Below the pieces are notes generated by a model. It saw only the letters and a list, made by a program, of their open reading frames with translations, was not told where the DNA came from and did not search any database. From the NCBI RefSeq assembly GCF_902729425.1, contig NZ_CACVCH010000081.1, positions 214,735 through 278,734 of the forward strand: 64,000 bases of DNA. The letters run 5' to 3'. The stretch comes from Magnetospirillum sp. SS-4. GTDB lineage: Bacteria > Pseudomonadota > Alphaproteobacteria > Rhodospirillales > Magnetospirillaceae. Positions 7,817 to 17,030 of the stretch are shown piece by piece; the first letter of the stretch is position 1; every line of letters begins with the position of its first letter. The translations under genes and the position numbers were made by a program.

Positions 7817-9520
7817 TCAGTCGGCGTTGGTGAAGCTGAGCGCCGGCAGTTCCCGGCTTTTGGCCTTGGGCGGCAGCGGGATAAAGACGGGCATGTCCGA
7901 CGCCGTCGATATGGTGGTCAGGGTGGCGACGGAGGCCGAAACCGGTTCCGGCGCCTCGGCGACGGGGGCCGAGACGGGAATCAGCGCGTTCCGGGGGGCG
8001 ACGGCGGCGGTGTCCGGCTTCTGCTCCGACGGCTTCTTCCCTTCCGGCTTCTGCTCCGACGTCTTCTGTTCCTCGGCCCGGTCCTCGGGACGTTCCATGC
8101 CGCCGCCCAGCGCCTTGTAGAGCGACAGCACCGCCGCCAGCCGGCCGGATTTGGCCTGGACGTTGGCGTCGTCGGCCTGGAAACGGGTCCGTTGGGTTTC
8201 CAGGACGTTGAGATAGTCGACCATGCCCAGGCGGAACGCCTCGGAGCTGAGGCGGTAGGCATCCTCGGAGGCCAGCAGAACCTCGCGCTGGGCCACTTCC
8301 AGTTCACCTTGAAGGCGGATGGCCGCCAGGGCGTCCTCCACGTCGCGCAGGCTGGCCAGGACGGTCTGCTGATAGACCTCCACCAGTTCGGAATGCTTGG
8401 CGCGGCTGTATTCGATATCGGACTGGGTCTTGCCGTAATCGAAGATGGTGCCGGCGACGCTGGCCGCCGCCACGAAGAAGATGCTGCCGGGCGAGGTGAT
8501 GTTGTCGAACAGCTGGCTGGCCCAGCCACGTTCGCCGGTCAGGGTCAGCGACGGCAGCATCTTGGCGCGGGCGACGCCGATATTGGCGTTGGCGGCCACC
8601 AGATTGGCCTCGGCCTTCTTGATGTCGGGACGGCGCAGCAGGAGGTCGGTGGGCAGGCCGGGGGAGACTTCCGGAACTTTCAGCCCTTCCAGGGAGTTGC
8701 CCGACAGCCGCAGCATTCCCGGCGGCCGGCCCAGCAGGGTCGCCAGACGATTGAACGCCCGTTCGCGCTGAAGCACCAGCGGCGGCACGCTGGCCTCGCC
8801 CTGGGCCAGGACGTTGCGCTGCTGCGCCAGTTCCAGATGGGAGCTTTCGCCCAGGCGGACCCGTTCGCGCACGGCGGCGTGCATGGTCTTCATATTGGCG
8901 ATGTTGCGCAGCGCCACCGCCTCGCGGTCCATGAATTCCAGGTATTGGAGATAGGTTCCCACCAGATCGGCGACCAGGGTGATGGCCAGCGCCTCGCGGT
9001 CGTGGACGTTGGCCAGGGCGGTGGCCAGCGCCGATGCCTCGGACGCGCGAATCTTGCCCCAGATGTCCAGCTCATAGCTGGCCGACAGGCTCATGGACGA
9101 CAGGCGGTGGGTGCGATTGGTGCCGGCGGCGAGAATGGCGCCCTGGCCGCCGGTGGGGGCGTCGACGCTGCGCTTGCCGCTGACCGAGATGGTCGGCAGC
9201 AGCGCCGCCGCCGCCGATCCGGCCTGGGCCTCGGCCTGGGCGATGCGGAAGGTGGCGGCCTTGATGTCGTGGTTCTTGTCCAGCGCCTCTTCGATCAGCG
9301 CGTTCAGTTCCTCGGACCCGAATCCTTTCCACCACTGCGACAGCGGCCGCGGCAGTTCCGGCGACGGTTCGGGCACCTGATTGCGAAAGGACGCGGGCAG
9401 GGGCTGCTGCGGACGCTGGTATTCGGGAGTCATGGAGCAGGCCGCCGGAACGAGGGCGGTCAACGCCATCGCGCAGCGTCCGGCCAGTCTGGCCAATCCG
9501 TTGATTCGCATCCGTCCCAT
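7817..9520 (-). CDS. RND efflux outer-membrane lipoprotein (NodT family)
   Basis: A 567-residue TolC-like outer-membrane factor. The N-terminus MGRMRINGLARLAGRCAM is followed by a lipobox ending PAAC (about residue 29), so it is a lipoprotein. Two repeats of the outer-membrane efflux domain cover residues about 75-460 (LNALIEEALDKNHDIKAA; LLLRRPDIKKAEANLVAANANIG). The C-terminus has an unusual tail with a Lys/Glu/Pro-rich direct repeat (EEQKTSEQKPEGKKPSEQKP). GGGGA precedes the ATG at 9520. The stop directly abuts that of the convergent PaaY-like gene. No membrane-fusion or RND pump gene is adjacent, so it must serve pumps encoded elsewhere. Confidence 0.9.
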   Translation of the reverse strand: MGRMRINGLARLAGRCAMALTALVPAACSMTPEYQRPQQPLPASFRNQVPEPSPELPRPLSQWWKGFGSEELNALIEEALDKNHDIKAATFRIAQAEAQAGSAAAALLPTISVSGKRSVDAPTGGQGAILAAGTNRTHRLSSMSLSASYELDIWGKIRASEASALATALANVHDREALAITLVADLVGTYLQYLEFMDREAVALRNIANMKTMHAAVRERVRLGESSHLELAQQRNVLAQGEASVPPLVLQRERAFNRLATLLGRPPGMLRLSGNSLEGLKVPEVSPGLPTDLLLRRPDIKKAEANLVAANANIGVARAKMLPSLTLTGERGWASQLFDNITSPGSIFFVAAASVAGTIFDYGKTQSDIEYSRAKHSELVEVYQQTVLASLRDVEDALAAIRLQGELEVAQREVLLASEDAYRLSSEAFRLGMVDYLNVLETQRTRFQADDANVQAKSGRLAAVLSLYKALGGGMERPEDRAEEQKTSEQKPEGKKPSEQKPDTAAVAPRNALIPVSAPVAEAPEPVSASVATLTTISTASDMPVFIPLPPKAKSRELPALSFTNAD

Positions 9521-9741
9521 CCGTTCCCCAAGGCCACCGGTTCCACCAGCCTCGCCGTTGTTCCTAACACATCGGCGGGGTTGCAGGAAGTATGCAAGGA
9601 GGTTTCCTGGAGAGTTGCTTTTCTTACCGGCTCGGGACAATGTGACGCTCGGGGATTGGGCTTGTATTCCGCTCGTGTCCTGACCACCTGTCTGACATGG
9701 GCGGTCCGTGACATTTCGGGGTCGAACGGAACGGATGGGAA

Positions 9742-11961
9742 ATGGGTGCGGCATCGCCGACTGACGGGCCGGGTGGGGCGGTTGCGCCATCGGCCAACGT
9801 GACGCGGGAGAGGCGGGGGCGCAAGCGGATGCGCGGCCTGACCCTTCAGGTCAACATCATCACCGCCTTTGCCTCGCTCCTGACGGTGATCATCGTCACG
9901 CTGCTGTTCTACGCCTACCAGAAGAACTCGGGGTCCGTCCTGGATCTGATGGAACGTTTCGTCGGACGGGTGGCGGTGTCGGGCATCAACAGCACGATCA
10001 CCCTGCTGGAGCCGGCGGCCTCGCACGTCCAGGCGGCGGCCGAGCTTGCCGCCATCGACGTGGCCCGCGGCCGCGACGGCTCGCTGTTTCCCTACATGAT
10101 GAGCCTGCTGGAGACGACGCCGCAGATTCAGAGCGTCTATCTGGCGTTCGAGGCCGACGGGCGCTTTCTCCAGGCTTTTCCGATTCCTCCCGGAACGGAC
10201 AAGTTCGGGGCCAACGACAATCCGCCGCCGCCCGGCGCCAAGTTCGCCCTCCGGGTGGTCGACTGGGCCAAGGGCGTCTATTCCGACACCTGGACCTATG
10301 TGGCCCGGGACGGGACCGTGGTCGGCCGCGAGACCTCCAACACCCTGAAATATGATTTCCGCACCCGTTCCTGGTACAAGGACCTGTTGGCCAAGCCCGG
10401 CCTGCAATGGACGGATCTGGTGGTGTTCACCAGCAACCGCCAGCCCGGCATCGCCGCCGTCTATCCCATCTTCGGCAAGGACGGCCGGGTCATCGGCGCC
10501 GCCGCCGCCAACATCGCCACCCGCCGGCTGTCGGATTTCCTGGCTGGTCTCGACCTCGGCAAGTCGGGCATCGCGCTGATCGTCGACGAGAAGGAGCAAC
10601 TGATCGCCTTTCCGGACGCCGCCAAGGCGGTGCGCCAGGACGGGCTGAAGCTGTCGCTGGTCAAGGCCAAGGAATTGAATGACGTCAGGGTCAGCGACGC
10701 CTTCGCCGCCCACCGGGCCAATCCATCGCCCCTGGTCCGTTTCGAATCCGGCGGAAAGCGGTATCTGGGCTCGTTTTCCGGCCTGCCCGACCGGTTCGGC
10801 AAGAAATGGCTGCTGGCCATCGTCGTCCTGGAGGACGATTTCGTCGGAACCCTGAAGGACAACACCCAGGACATCGTCGTCGTGGGACTGGGGATGATGG
10901 TGGGGGGCATGATCATCCTCACCATGCTGTCCCGGTGGATTTCGCGGCCGCTGGAACGGTTGGGGGGCGAGATCCTGAAAATCCAGAAATTCGACCTGGA
11001 AGGTCCCATCGCCATCCATTCCTTCGTGGTCGAGGTCAACCAGCTGATCCACTCGCTCAACATGATGAAGCGGGCGCTGCGTTCCTTCGGCATGTTCGTG
11101 CCCAGGGATCTGGTGCGCGACCTTGTCGCCGGCGGCCGCCCCATCGAACTGGGGGGGCACGACCGCACCCTGACGGTGATGTTCACCGACGTGGCCGATT
11201 TCACCAGCCTGTCGGAACGCATGGAGCCCGGCGCCCTGCTGGTCCATGTCTCGCGCCATCTCGCCGCCATCTCAGAATGCATCGGCGAGGAGAACGGCAC
11301 CGTCGACAAGTATATCGGCGACGCGGTAATGGCCTTTTGGGGGGCGCCCAATCCGTGCGAGGACCATGCCCTGCGCGCTTGCGTCGCCGCCCTCAAGGCC
11401 AAGCGGGTTCAGTCCCTGATGAACGAGGACTGGGCTTCCCAGGGCTTGCCCACCATGTTTGTCCGCATGGGGCTGCACACTGCCAACGTCATCGTCGGCA
11501 ACATCGGCTCGACCCAGCGCATGAGCTATACGGTGATGGGCGACGGCGTCAACGTCGCCTCGCGGCTGGAGGGCGTCAACAAGAGCTATGGCACCCAGAT
11601 CTGCATCAGCGACGCGGTGGCGCGGGTGGCGGGCGAGGCCATCATGACCCGGCCGCTCGACGTGGTGGCGGTCAAGGGGCGCAAGGCCGGCGAACTGGTT
11701 CACGAACTGGTGGCGCTGCGCCATGGTCCGGCGGAATTGCTGGCGACCCCGGAACAGGCCGAGCTGTGCCGTCTGACCTCGGCCGCCTTCGAGGCGTATC
11801 GCGGGCGGCGCTGGGAGCAGGCCATCGAACTGTACCGGCAGCTTGCCGGGGTGTCGGCCAACGGCAAGCTTTCCGCCACCTTCATCGACCGCTGCACCCA
11901 TTATCTGGCCGAGCCGCCGCCGGACGACTGGTCCGGCATTCACGAAATGAAGACCAAGTGA
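9742..11961 (+). CDS. membrane-bound class III adenylate cyclase with periplasmic Cache sensor
   Basis: A 739-residue receptor cyclase. One TM helix near residues 37-60 (VNIITAFASLLTVIIVTLLFY) leads to a periplasmic dCache-type sensor (WYKDLLAKPGLQWTDLVVF, PIFGKDGRVIGAAAANIAT), a second TM near 375-395, a short HAMP-like linker, and the cyclase domain from about 470 (TVMFTDVADFTSLSERM; YIGDAVMAFWGAPNP; MGLHTANVIVGNIGSTQRMSYTVMGDGVNVASRLE). Both metal-binding Asp residues are present, so it should make cAMP from ATP. Its ligand is unknown. The stop abuts that of the next, convergent gene within a TGATCA sequence. Confidence 0.9.
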   Translation: MGAASPTDGPGGAVAPSANVTRERRGRKRMRGLTLQVNIITAFASLLTVIIVTLLFYAYQKNSGSVLDLMERFVGRVAVSGINSTITLLEPAASHVQAAAELAAIDVARGRDGSLFPYMMSLLETTPQIQSVYLAFEADGRFLQAFPIPPGTDKFGANDNPPPPGAKFALRVVDWAKGVYSDTWTYVARDGTVVGRETSNTLKYDFRTRSWYKDLLAKPGLQWTDLVVFTSNRQPGIAAVYPIFGKDGRVIGAAAANIATRRLSDFLAGLDLGKSGIALIVDEKEQLIAFPDAAKAVRQDGLKLSLVKAKELNDVRVSDAFAAHRANPSPLVRFESGGKRYLGSFSGLPDRFGKKWLLAIVVLEDDFVGTLKDNTQDIVVVGLGMMVGGMIILTMLSRWISRPLERLGGEILKIQKFDLEGPIAIHSFVVEVNQLIHSLNMMKRALRSFGMFVPRDLVRDLVAGGRPIELGGHDRTLTVMFTDVADFTSLSERMEPGALLVHVSRHLAAISECIGEENGTVDKYIGDAVMAFWGAPNPCEDHALRACVAALKAKRVQSLMNEDWASQGLPTMFVRMGLHTANVIVGNIGSTQRMSYTVMGDGVNVASRLEGVNKSYGTQICISDAVARVAGEAIMTRPLDVVAVKGRKAGELVHELVALRHGPAELLATPEQAELCRLTSAAFEAYRGRRWEQAIELYRQLAGVSANGKLSATFIDRCTHYLAEPPPDDWSGIHEMKTK

Positions 11962-12420
11962 TCACCTGGCCGCCGGCCGGTCGCGGCATATGGCCTTCGG
12001 CACGCCGCTGATCCGGCATTCGGTGACCGTTTCCCAGACCCGGATGACGAGGAAGGTGCCCTCGTCGCGATAGTCGAGAATCAGGTTCTGGAACGATGAG
12101 CGCGTCAGCACCGGCGGCTTGGTGATGTCGCGGAACACCAGCAGCGGGCAGCCCTTGGCCCGCTCGCAGATGGCCACCGATTCCAGGCTGATCAGGGTGG
12201 TCGCCTCGCTTCGCGCCACCGAGATCCGCACCGGCCGTCCCGCCGCCTTGGCGCGGGCCAACAGGTCGGAGCCCCAGCGTTCCGCGGCTTTCAGTTCGGC
12301 CGTGGTGGGGTCGAAGGCGAAATCGGCGAACACGGCCCGGCCGACCGGGGTTTCGGCCCCGGCGGCGAACGGGGGCAGAAGCGACAGCGATATCGCCAGG
12401 ATGCGCAAGGTCGTCAGCAT
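11962..12420 (-). CDS. small exported protein of unknown function
   Basis: A 152-residue protein with a cleavable signal peptide (MLTTLRILAISLSLLPPFAAGA, probable cut after AAGA). The mature part is a compact alpha/beta domain with three Cys (CERAKGC, ECRIS and CRDRP), possibly two disulfides. I do not recognise the family. It is convergent with the adenylate cyclase and divergent from the SBF transporter, so it stands alone. Codon use resembles its neighbours. Confidence 0.65.
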   Translation of the reverse strand: MLTTLRILAISLSLLPPFAAGAETPVGRAVFADFAFDPTTAELKAAERWGSDLLARAKAAGRPVRISVARSEATTLISLESVAICERAKGCPLLVFRDITKPPVLTRSSFQNLILDYRDEGTFLVIRVWETVTECRISGVPKAICRDRPAAR

Positions 12421-12465
12421 GGGAACGCCCCGTTATGATGCCGTTCGACATATAGGAGAAATCCG

Positions 12466-13470
12466 GTGCTTCGTCTGCTGTCGCGTGTCGGGCTCGATGC
12501 GTTCCTGATCGGCCTGGCGGCCATGGTGGCGCTGTCGTGGGCGGCGCCCGGACTGGGGCGCAGCGGCGGGGTGCTCCGCATGGACCTCGTCGCCGGCTAT
12601 GGCGTCGCCCTGGTCTTCCTGCTCTACGGCCTGACCTTGCCGCCCGAGCGCCTGCGGGCCGGCATGATGAACTGGCGGCTGCATCTGCTGGTGCAGGGAT
12701 CGACCTTCGTGCTGTTTCCCGCGCTGATGTGGGCGGTGGCCCTGGTCCTGGCCGGCCGGGCCGATCCGAACCTGCTGCTGGGCTTCTTCTTCCTGGCGGC
12801 GCTGCCGTCCACCATCTCGTCATCGGTGGCCATGACCGCCATCGCCGGCGGCAACGTTGCCGCCGCCATCTTCAACGCCACCCTGTCCAGTCTGATCGGG
12901 GTGGCGCTGACGCCGCTGCTGGTGAACGCCTATCTGGCTGCCGGCGGCGCCTCGCTGGACCTGGGGCGGGTGCTGACCAAGATCGCCCTGCTGGTATTGC
13001 TGCCCATCATCGTCGGCCAGGCGTTGCGGCCCTGGCTGAAGGGGTGGGTGGAGCGCAATTCCCGCTGGTTGAAAAGCCTGGACCGGCTGGTGATCTTGCT
13101 GGTGGTGCTGAACTCGTTCAGCGATTCGGTGGCGGAGGGAGTCTGGGCCGGCCACGGCGGCTCCACCCTGGTCCTGGTGGTGCTTGGCGCGGCGACGCTG
13201 TTCTTCGCCGTGCTGTGGCTGCTGTGGCTGGTGTGCCGGCGGCTGGGATTCTCGCGGGCGGACGCCATCGCCGGGATGTTCTGCGGCACCAAGAAGTCTC
13301 TGGCCACCGGCATTCCCATGGCCAAGATCATGTTCGGCGCCAGCCCCGCCCTGGGGCTGATCATCGCGCCGACGATCCTCTACCACCTGATTCAGCTGAT
13401 CGCCGCCGGAGTGATCGCCAGGAGGCTCAGTGCTTCCTCGGCGGCGGCAGGAACGCCGCCCCCGCGATAG
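12466..13470 (+). CDS. SBF/bile acid:sodium symporter family protein (YfeH-like)
   Basis: A 334-residue polytopic membrane protein with about ten hydrophobic segments. The conserved SBF-like region is the segment ALPSTISSSVAMTAIAGGNVAAAIFNATLSSLIGVALTPLL around residues 109-149, and FCGTKKSLATGIPMAKIMF around 274-292 with the crossover motif. The family moves organic anions with sodium; YfeH-type members have no proven substrate. A GTG start is used, with AGGAG 7 bases upstream. The last 44 bases overlap the 3' end of the convergent MFS gene. Confidence 0.85.
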   Translation: MLRLLSRVGLDAFLIGLAAMVALSWAAPGLGRSGGVLRMDLVAGYGVALVFLLYGLTLPPERLRAGMMNWRLHLLVQGSTFVLFPALMWAVALVLAGRADPNLLLGFFFLAALPSTISSSVAMTAIAGGNVAAAIFNATLSSLIGVALTPLLVNAYLAAGGASLDLGRVLTKIALLVLLPIIVGQALRPWLKGWVERNSRWLKSLDRLVILLVVLNSFSDSVAEGVWAGHGGSTLVLVVLGAATLFFAVLWLLWLVCRRLGFSRADAIAGMFCGTKKSLATGIPMAKIMFGASPALGLIIAPTILYHLIQLIAAGVIARRLSASSAAAGTPPPR

Positions 13471-14677
13471 CGGCGGCGGCGATGGCGGCGGCCATGGCGA
13501 AGCTGCCGGAAAAGCTGCCCAGGCTGTCGGCCATGCGCCCGGCCAAAGCGGGGCCGACGATCTGGCCGACGGCGAAGGCCACCGTGATGGTGCCGAACGC
13601 CGAGGCGGCCTGCTCCGGCCCCAGGTAATCGCCGACCGCCGCCGCCATGATGGAGGGAATGCTCCACAGCGCCAGCCCGAACAGGATGATGGAGGCGTAG
13701 AGGAACGGCTCGGGCAGCGGCAGCGCCACCAGGAGATAGGCCGACGCCTGGAACGCGAACACGATCATCATCCCCCGGCCGCGGCCGATCCGATCCGACA
13801 ACCCGCCGAAGCCGGGGCCGGAGGCCAGCGACAGCAGGCCGATGGCCGACCAGAACCAGCCGGCGGTGGATTCGGGAAAGCCGCGTTCCTGCACCAGGGC
13901 GGTGACGATGAAGGTGGCGTAGATGACGTAGGTGAAGCCGAAGGCGGCGTACAGCGCCCCCAGATGGGCCAGCACCCGGCGTCGCGACGCCATCGGCGGC
14001 GCGGCGGCGCAGGGAGACGACACCGGGGGAGCGGTGGCGCCTCCCACCGGCTCCAGCCCAAGGTCCGACGGATGATTGCTCAGCACCAGCCAGTCGATGG
14101 CCGCGGCCAGCATGACGATGGCCCCGATCACCAGCCAGGACAGCCGCCAGCCCTCGGCGCCTTGCGAGGCGTTGATGGCCGGCACCAGGAAGCCGCTGAC
14201 CACGATGGCGGCGCCGGCGCCGATCACCACGAATCCGGCGGCGCGGCCGCGCACGCCCCGATTGAACCAATGGGCGATCAGGCCCATCACCGGCACGTTG
14301 GCGGCGCCGCTGCCATAGCCGGTCAGCACGTAGAGCAGAAGCACCTGAAGGGCGCCGTCGGCCCGCGACACCAGCATCATCGACAGCCCCACCAGGATCA
14401 GGCCGGCGATGATGGTTCGCCGCGCCCCCAGGCGGGCGACCATGCGGCCGCCCAGGGCGACAGCCGCCATGTAGCCGATGAAGTTGCCGGTGGATATCCA
14501 GCCCATCTCGCTGCGGGTCAGGGGCAGGTCGGTCCCCATGGACGGCAGCAGCATGCCGAGAGCGAAGCGCCCCATTCCCAGGCAGGCGAAGGTGGTGACG
14601 GTTCCGGCCATCACCACCGCCCAGCCATAATGGAAGGGCAGGCGGGTGGCCAGGGCGCGGCCGGGACGATGCGGCAT
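13427..14677 (-). CDS. MFS transporter, YbfB/YjiJ family
   Basis: A 416-residue twelve-helix major facilitator. The N-terminal HYGWAVVMAGTVTTFACLGMGRFALGMLLPSMG is the typical start of the YbfB/YjiJ group, and GRMVARLGARR around residues 77-87 is the cytoplasmic loop 2-3 motif. Substrate is not predictable. AGAGGA precedes the ATG. The gene is divergent from gor, with a 128-base intergenic region between them. Confidence 0.85.
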   Translation of the reverse strand: MPHRPGRALATRLPFHYGWAVVMAGTVTTFACLGMGRFALGMLLPSMGTDLPLTRSEMGWISTGNFIGYMAAVALGGRMVARLGARRTIIAGLILVGLSMMLVSRADGALQVLLLYVLTGYGSGAANVPVMGLIAHWFNRGVRGRAAGFVVIGAGAAIVVSGFLVPAINASQGAEGWRLSWLVIGAIVMLAAAIDWLVLSNHPSDLGLEPVGGATAPPVSSPCAAAPPMASRRRVLAHLGALYAAFGFTYVIYATFIVTALVQERGFPESTAGWFWSAIGLLSLASGPGFGGLSDRIGRGRGMMIVFAFQASAYLLVALPLPEPFLYASIILFGLALWSIPSIMAAAVGDYLGPEQAASAFGTITVAFAVGQIVGPALAGRMADSLGSFSGSFAMAAAIAAAAIAGAAFLPPPRKH

Positions 14678-14805
14678 GTTTTCCTCTTAAAATAATCTGC
14701 CCGAGCTTGGCATGGCGAGCATGCGCGTGCCAAGCGGCCATTGAGCTTCTCTGGCGGGGAACCACTTGTTAGGCTGACGCTTCTTTTCGCCCGCGAGGAT
14801 AGCTC

Positions 14806-16158
14806 ATGAGCAGCCATGATTTCGACCTGATCACCCTGGGGGCCGGTTCCGGCGGCGTGCGGGCCAGCCGGCTGGCGGCCCAGGCCGGCAAGCGGGTGGC
14901 GGTGGTGGAGGAAAGCCGGGTGGGCGGCACCTGCGTCATGCGCGGCTGCGTGCCGAAGAAGCTGCTGGTCTATGGCGCCCACTTCGCCCAGGATCTCGCC
15001 GATTGCCAGGGTTACGGCTGGGACGTCGAGGGCGTCGCCTTCGACTGGCCACGGCTGATCGCCGCCAAGAACGCCGAGCTCAACCGGCTGGAAGGTGTCT
15101 ACCAGCGCATCCTGCGCGACAGCGGCGTCACCTTGATCGAGGGGCGCGGCACCCTGGCCGACGCCCATACCGTCATGGTGGGGGGGCGGAGCCATACCGC
15201 CGACACCATCCTGATCGCCACCGGCGGCCGGCCGTCACTGCCCGATATTCCCGGCATCGAGCACGCCATCACCTCCAACGAGGCGCTTGACCTGATGCAG
15301 TTGCCGGGCCGGGTCGTCATCGTCGGCGGCGGCTATATCGCGGTCGAGTTCGCCGGCATCTTCAATGCCCTGGGGGCGGCGGTGGTCCAGGTGCTGCGCG
15401 GCGACACCGTGCTGCGCGGCTTCGACCAGGATATCCGCGCCGCCCTGGCCGAGGAGATGGTCCGCGCCGGCATCGACCTCAGGACCGAGACCCAGGTCCA
15501 GTCCATCGAGCGCAACGATCACGGCTACAGCCTGCGGCTGACGGGGGACGAGACCGTCGAGGCCGATCTGGTGCTCTACGCCACCGGACGGGCTCCCAAT
15601 ACCGCCGGGCTGGGGCTGGAGCGGGCCGGCGTGGCGCTGAACGGCAAGGGCGCCGTGGTGGTGGACGAATATTCGCGCACCAGTGTCGCCAACATCTGGG
15701 CGGTGGGCGACGTCACCGACCGGGTCAACCTGACGCCGGTGGCCATCAACGAGGCCGTGGCCTTCGTGCGGACCGCCTTTCTCGGGATGCCCGCCGCCAT
15801 GGATTACGACGCCATCCCGTCGGCGGTGTTCAGCCAGCCGCCCATCGCCACGGTGGGACTGACCGAGGCCGAGGCGTGCCGCCGATACGGCGAGATCGAC
15901 GTCTATCTGTCGCGCTTCAAGCCGATGCGCAACATCCTGGCCGGGCGCGACGAGCGCACCATGATGAAGCTGCTGGTGGACCGGGCCAGCGACCGGGTGG
16001 TGGGATTGCACATGGCGGGCGCCGACGCGCCCGAGATCGTCCAGGGCTTCGCCGTGGCGCTGAAATGCGGCGCCACCAAGGCCCAGTTCGACGCCACCGT
16101 CGGCATCCATCCCACGGCGGCCGAGGAACTGGTGACCATGCGGGAAAGGCGGCCATGA
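14806..16158 (+). CDS. gor: glutathione-disulfide reductase
   Basis: A 450-residue FAD flavoprotein of the pyridine nucleotide-disulfide oxidoreductase family, reducing GSSG with NADPH. Seen: FAD loop GAGSGG (12-17), redox pair GGTCVMRGCVPKK (Cys43/Cys48), NADPH loop VIVGGGYIAVEFAGI (around 168-182), FAD site WAVGDVTDRVNLTPVA (around 302-317) and the C-terminal interface GIHPTAAEELVTMR with the catalytic His. First gene of a four-gene run in which each start overlaps the previous stop by 4 bases. Confidence 0.96.
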   Translation: MSSHDFDLITLGAGSGGVRASRLAAQAGKRVAVVEESRVGGTCVMRGCVPKKLLVYGAHFAQDLADCQGYGWDVEGVAFDWPRLIAAKNAELNRLEGVYQRILRDSGVTLIEGRGTLADAHTVMVGGRSHTADTILIATGGRPSLPDIPGIEHAITSNEALDLMQLPGRVVIVGGGYIAVEFAGIFNALGAAVVQVLRGDTVLRGFDQDIRAALAEEMVRAGIDLRTETQVQSIERNDHGYSLRLTGDETVEADLVLYATGRAPNTAGLGLERAGVALNGKGAVVVDEYSRTSVANIWAVGDVTDRVNLTPVAINEAVAFVRTAFLGMPAAMDYDAIPSAVFSQPPIATVGLTEAEACRRYGEIDVYLSRFKPMRNILAGRDERTMMKLLVDRASDRVVGLHMAGADAPEIVQGFAVALKCGATKAQFDATVGIHPTAAEELVTMRERRP

Positions 16159-17030
16159 TCGATTACGATTTCCCGCTGTGGCGGCCGCCGTCGGAGGGCG
16201 ACAACCTGATCATCCAGGCGACGCTGGGGTGCCGCTACAACCAGTGCAGCTTCTGTTCCATGTACAAGGCCAAGGACTTCCGGGCGCGGCCGCTGGACGA
16301 GGTGTTCGCCGACATGGCGGCGGCGGCGCGGGACTGGCCCGATGCCCGCCGGGTGTTCCTGGCCGACGGCGACGCCTATTGCCTGCCGACCGAGACCCTG
16401 GCGGCGCTGTGCGACCGTCTGGCCCTGACCTTTCCCCAGCTTCAGCGGGTGTCGGCCTACGCCACTCCGTTCGACATCTTGAAGAAGAGCCCGGACGAGA
16501 TCGCTCTGCTGAGGGCGAAACGGCTCGGGCTGGTTTATCTCGGCATCGAAACGGGATCGGATTTCCTGTTGAAGCGCGTCGCCAAGGGCTCGGCCCGCCA
16601 GATGGAGGCGGCGCTGGGCCGGGCCAGGGAATGCGGCCTCAAGGTCTCGGCCACGGTGATTCTCGGCCTCGGCGGCCAGGACCACTGGCAAGACCACATC
16701 GAGTCCACCGCCGATCTGGTCAACCGGGCGCCGCCGGTTTATCTGTCCACCCTGCAACTGGGGCTGGAGAACAGTGTGGCGTCCCGCTTCCTCGACCGTT
16801 TCGAAGGCGGATTCAAGTGGCAGGACGATCAGGCGATCCTGGTGGAGCTGCGCCGGCTGGTGGAGCGGCTCGATCCGCCGGCGCCGGTGATCTTCCGCTC
16901 CAATCACGCCAGCAATACCCTGGCCCTGGCCGGCACCTTGCCCAAGGACCGCGCCAAACTACTGACGCAGTTGGACGCGGCGCTGGCGGGGCAGGTGCGT
17001 CTGCGCCCCCGCTGGATTCGGGGATTGTGA
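16155..17030 (+). CDS. radical SAM protein of unknown specificity
   Basis: A 291-residue radical SAM enzyme. The cluster-binding loop TLGCRYNQCSFCSMYK (around residues 22-37) has spacing Cys-X4-Cys-X2-Cys rather than the usual X3/X2. The GGE-like SAM region is FLADGDAYCLPTETL (around 70-85), followed by YLGIETGSDFLLKRV and ATVILGLGGQ, as in Elp3/MiaB/HemN-like TIM barrels. I recall similar X4-spaced proteins as uncharacterised COG1032-like radical SAM proteins. It is translationally coupled to gor before it and pxpC after it, which suggests a link with glutathione or 5-oxoproline metabolism, unproven. Confidence 0.82.
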   Translation: MIDYDFPLWRPPSEGDNLIIQATLGCRYNQCSFCSMYKAKDFRARPLDEVFADMAAAARDWPDARRVFLADGDAYCLPTETLAALCDRLALTFPQLQRVSAYATPFDILKKSPDEIALLRAKRLGLVYLGIETGSDFLLKRVAKGSARQMEAALGRARECGLKVSATVILGLGGQDHWQDHIESTADLVNRAPPVYLSTLQLGLENSVASRFLDRFEGGFKWQDDQAILVELRRLVERLDPPAPVIFRSNHASNTLALAGTLPKDRAKLLTQLDAALAGQVRLRPRWIRGL

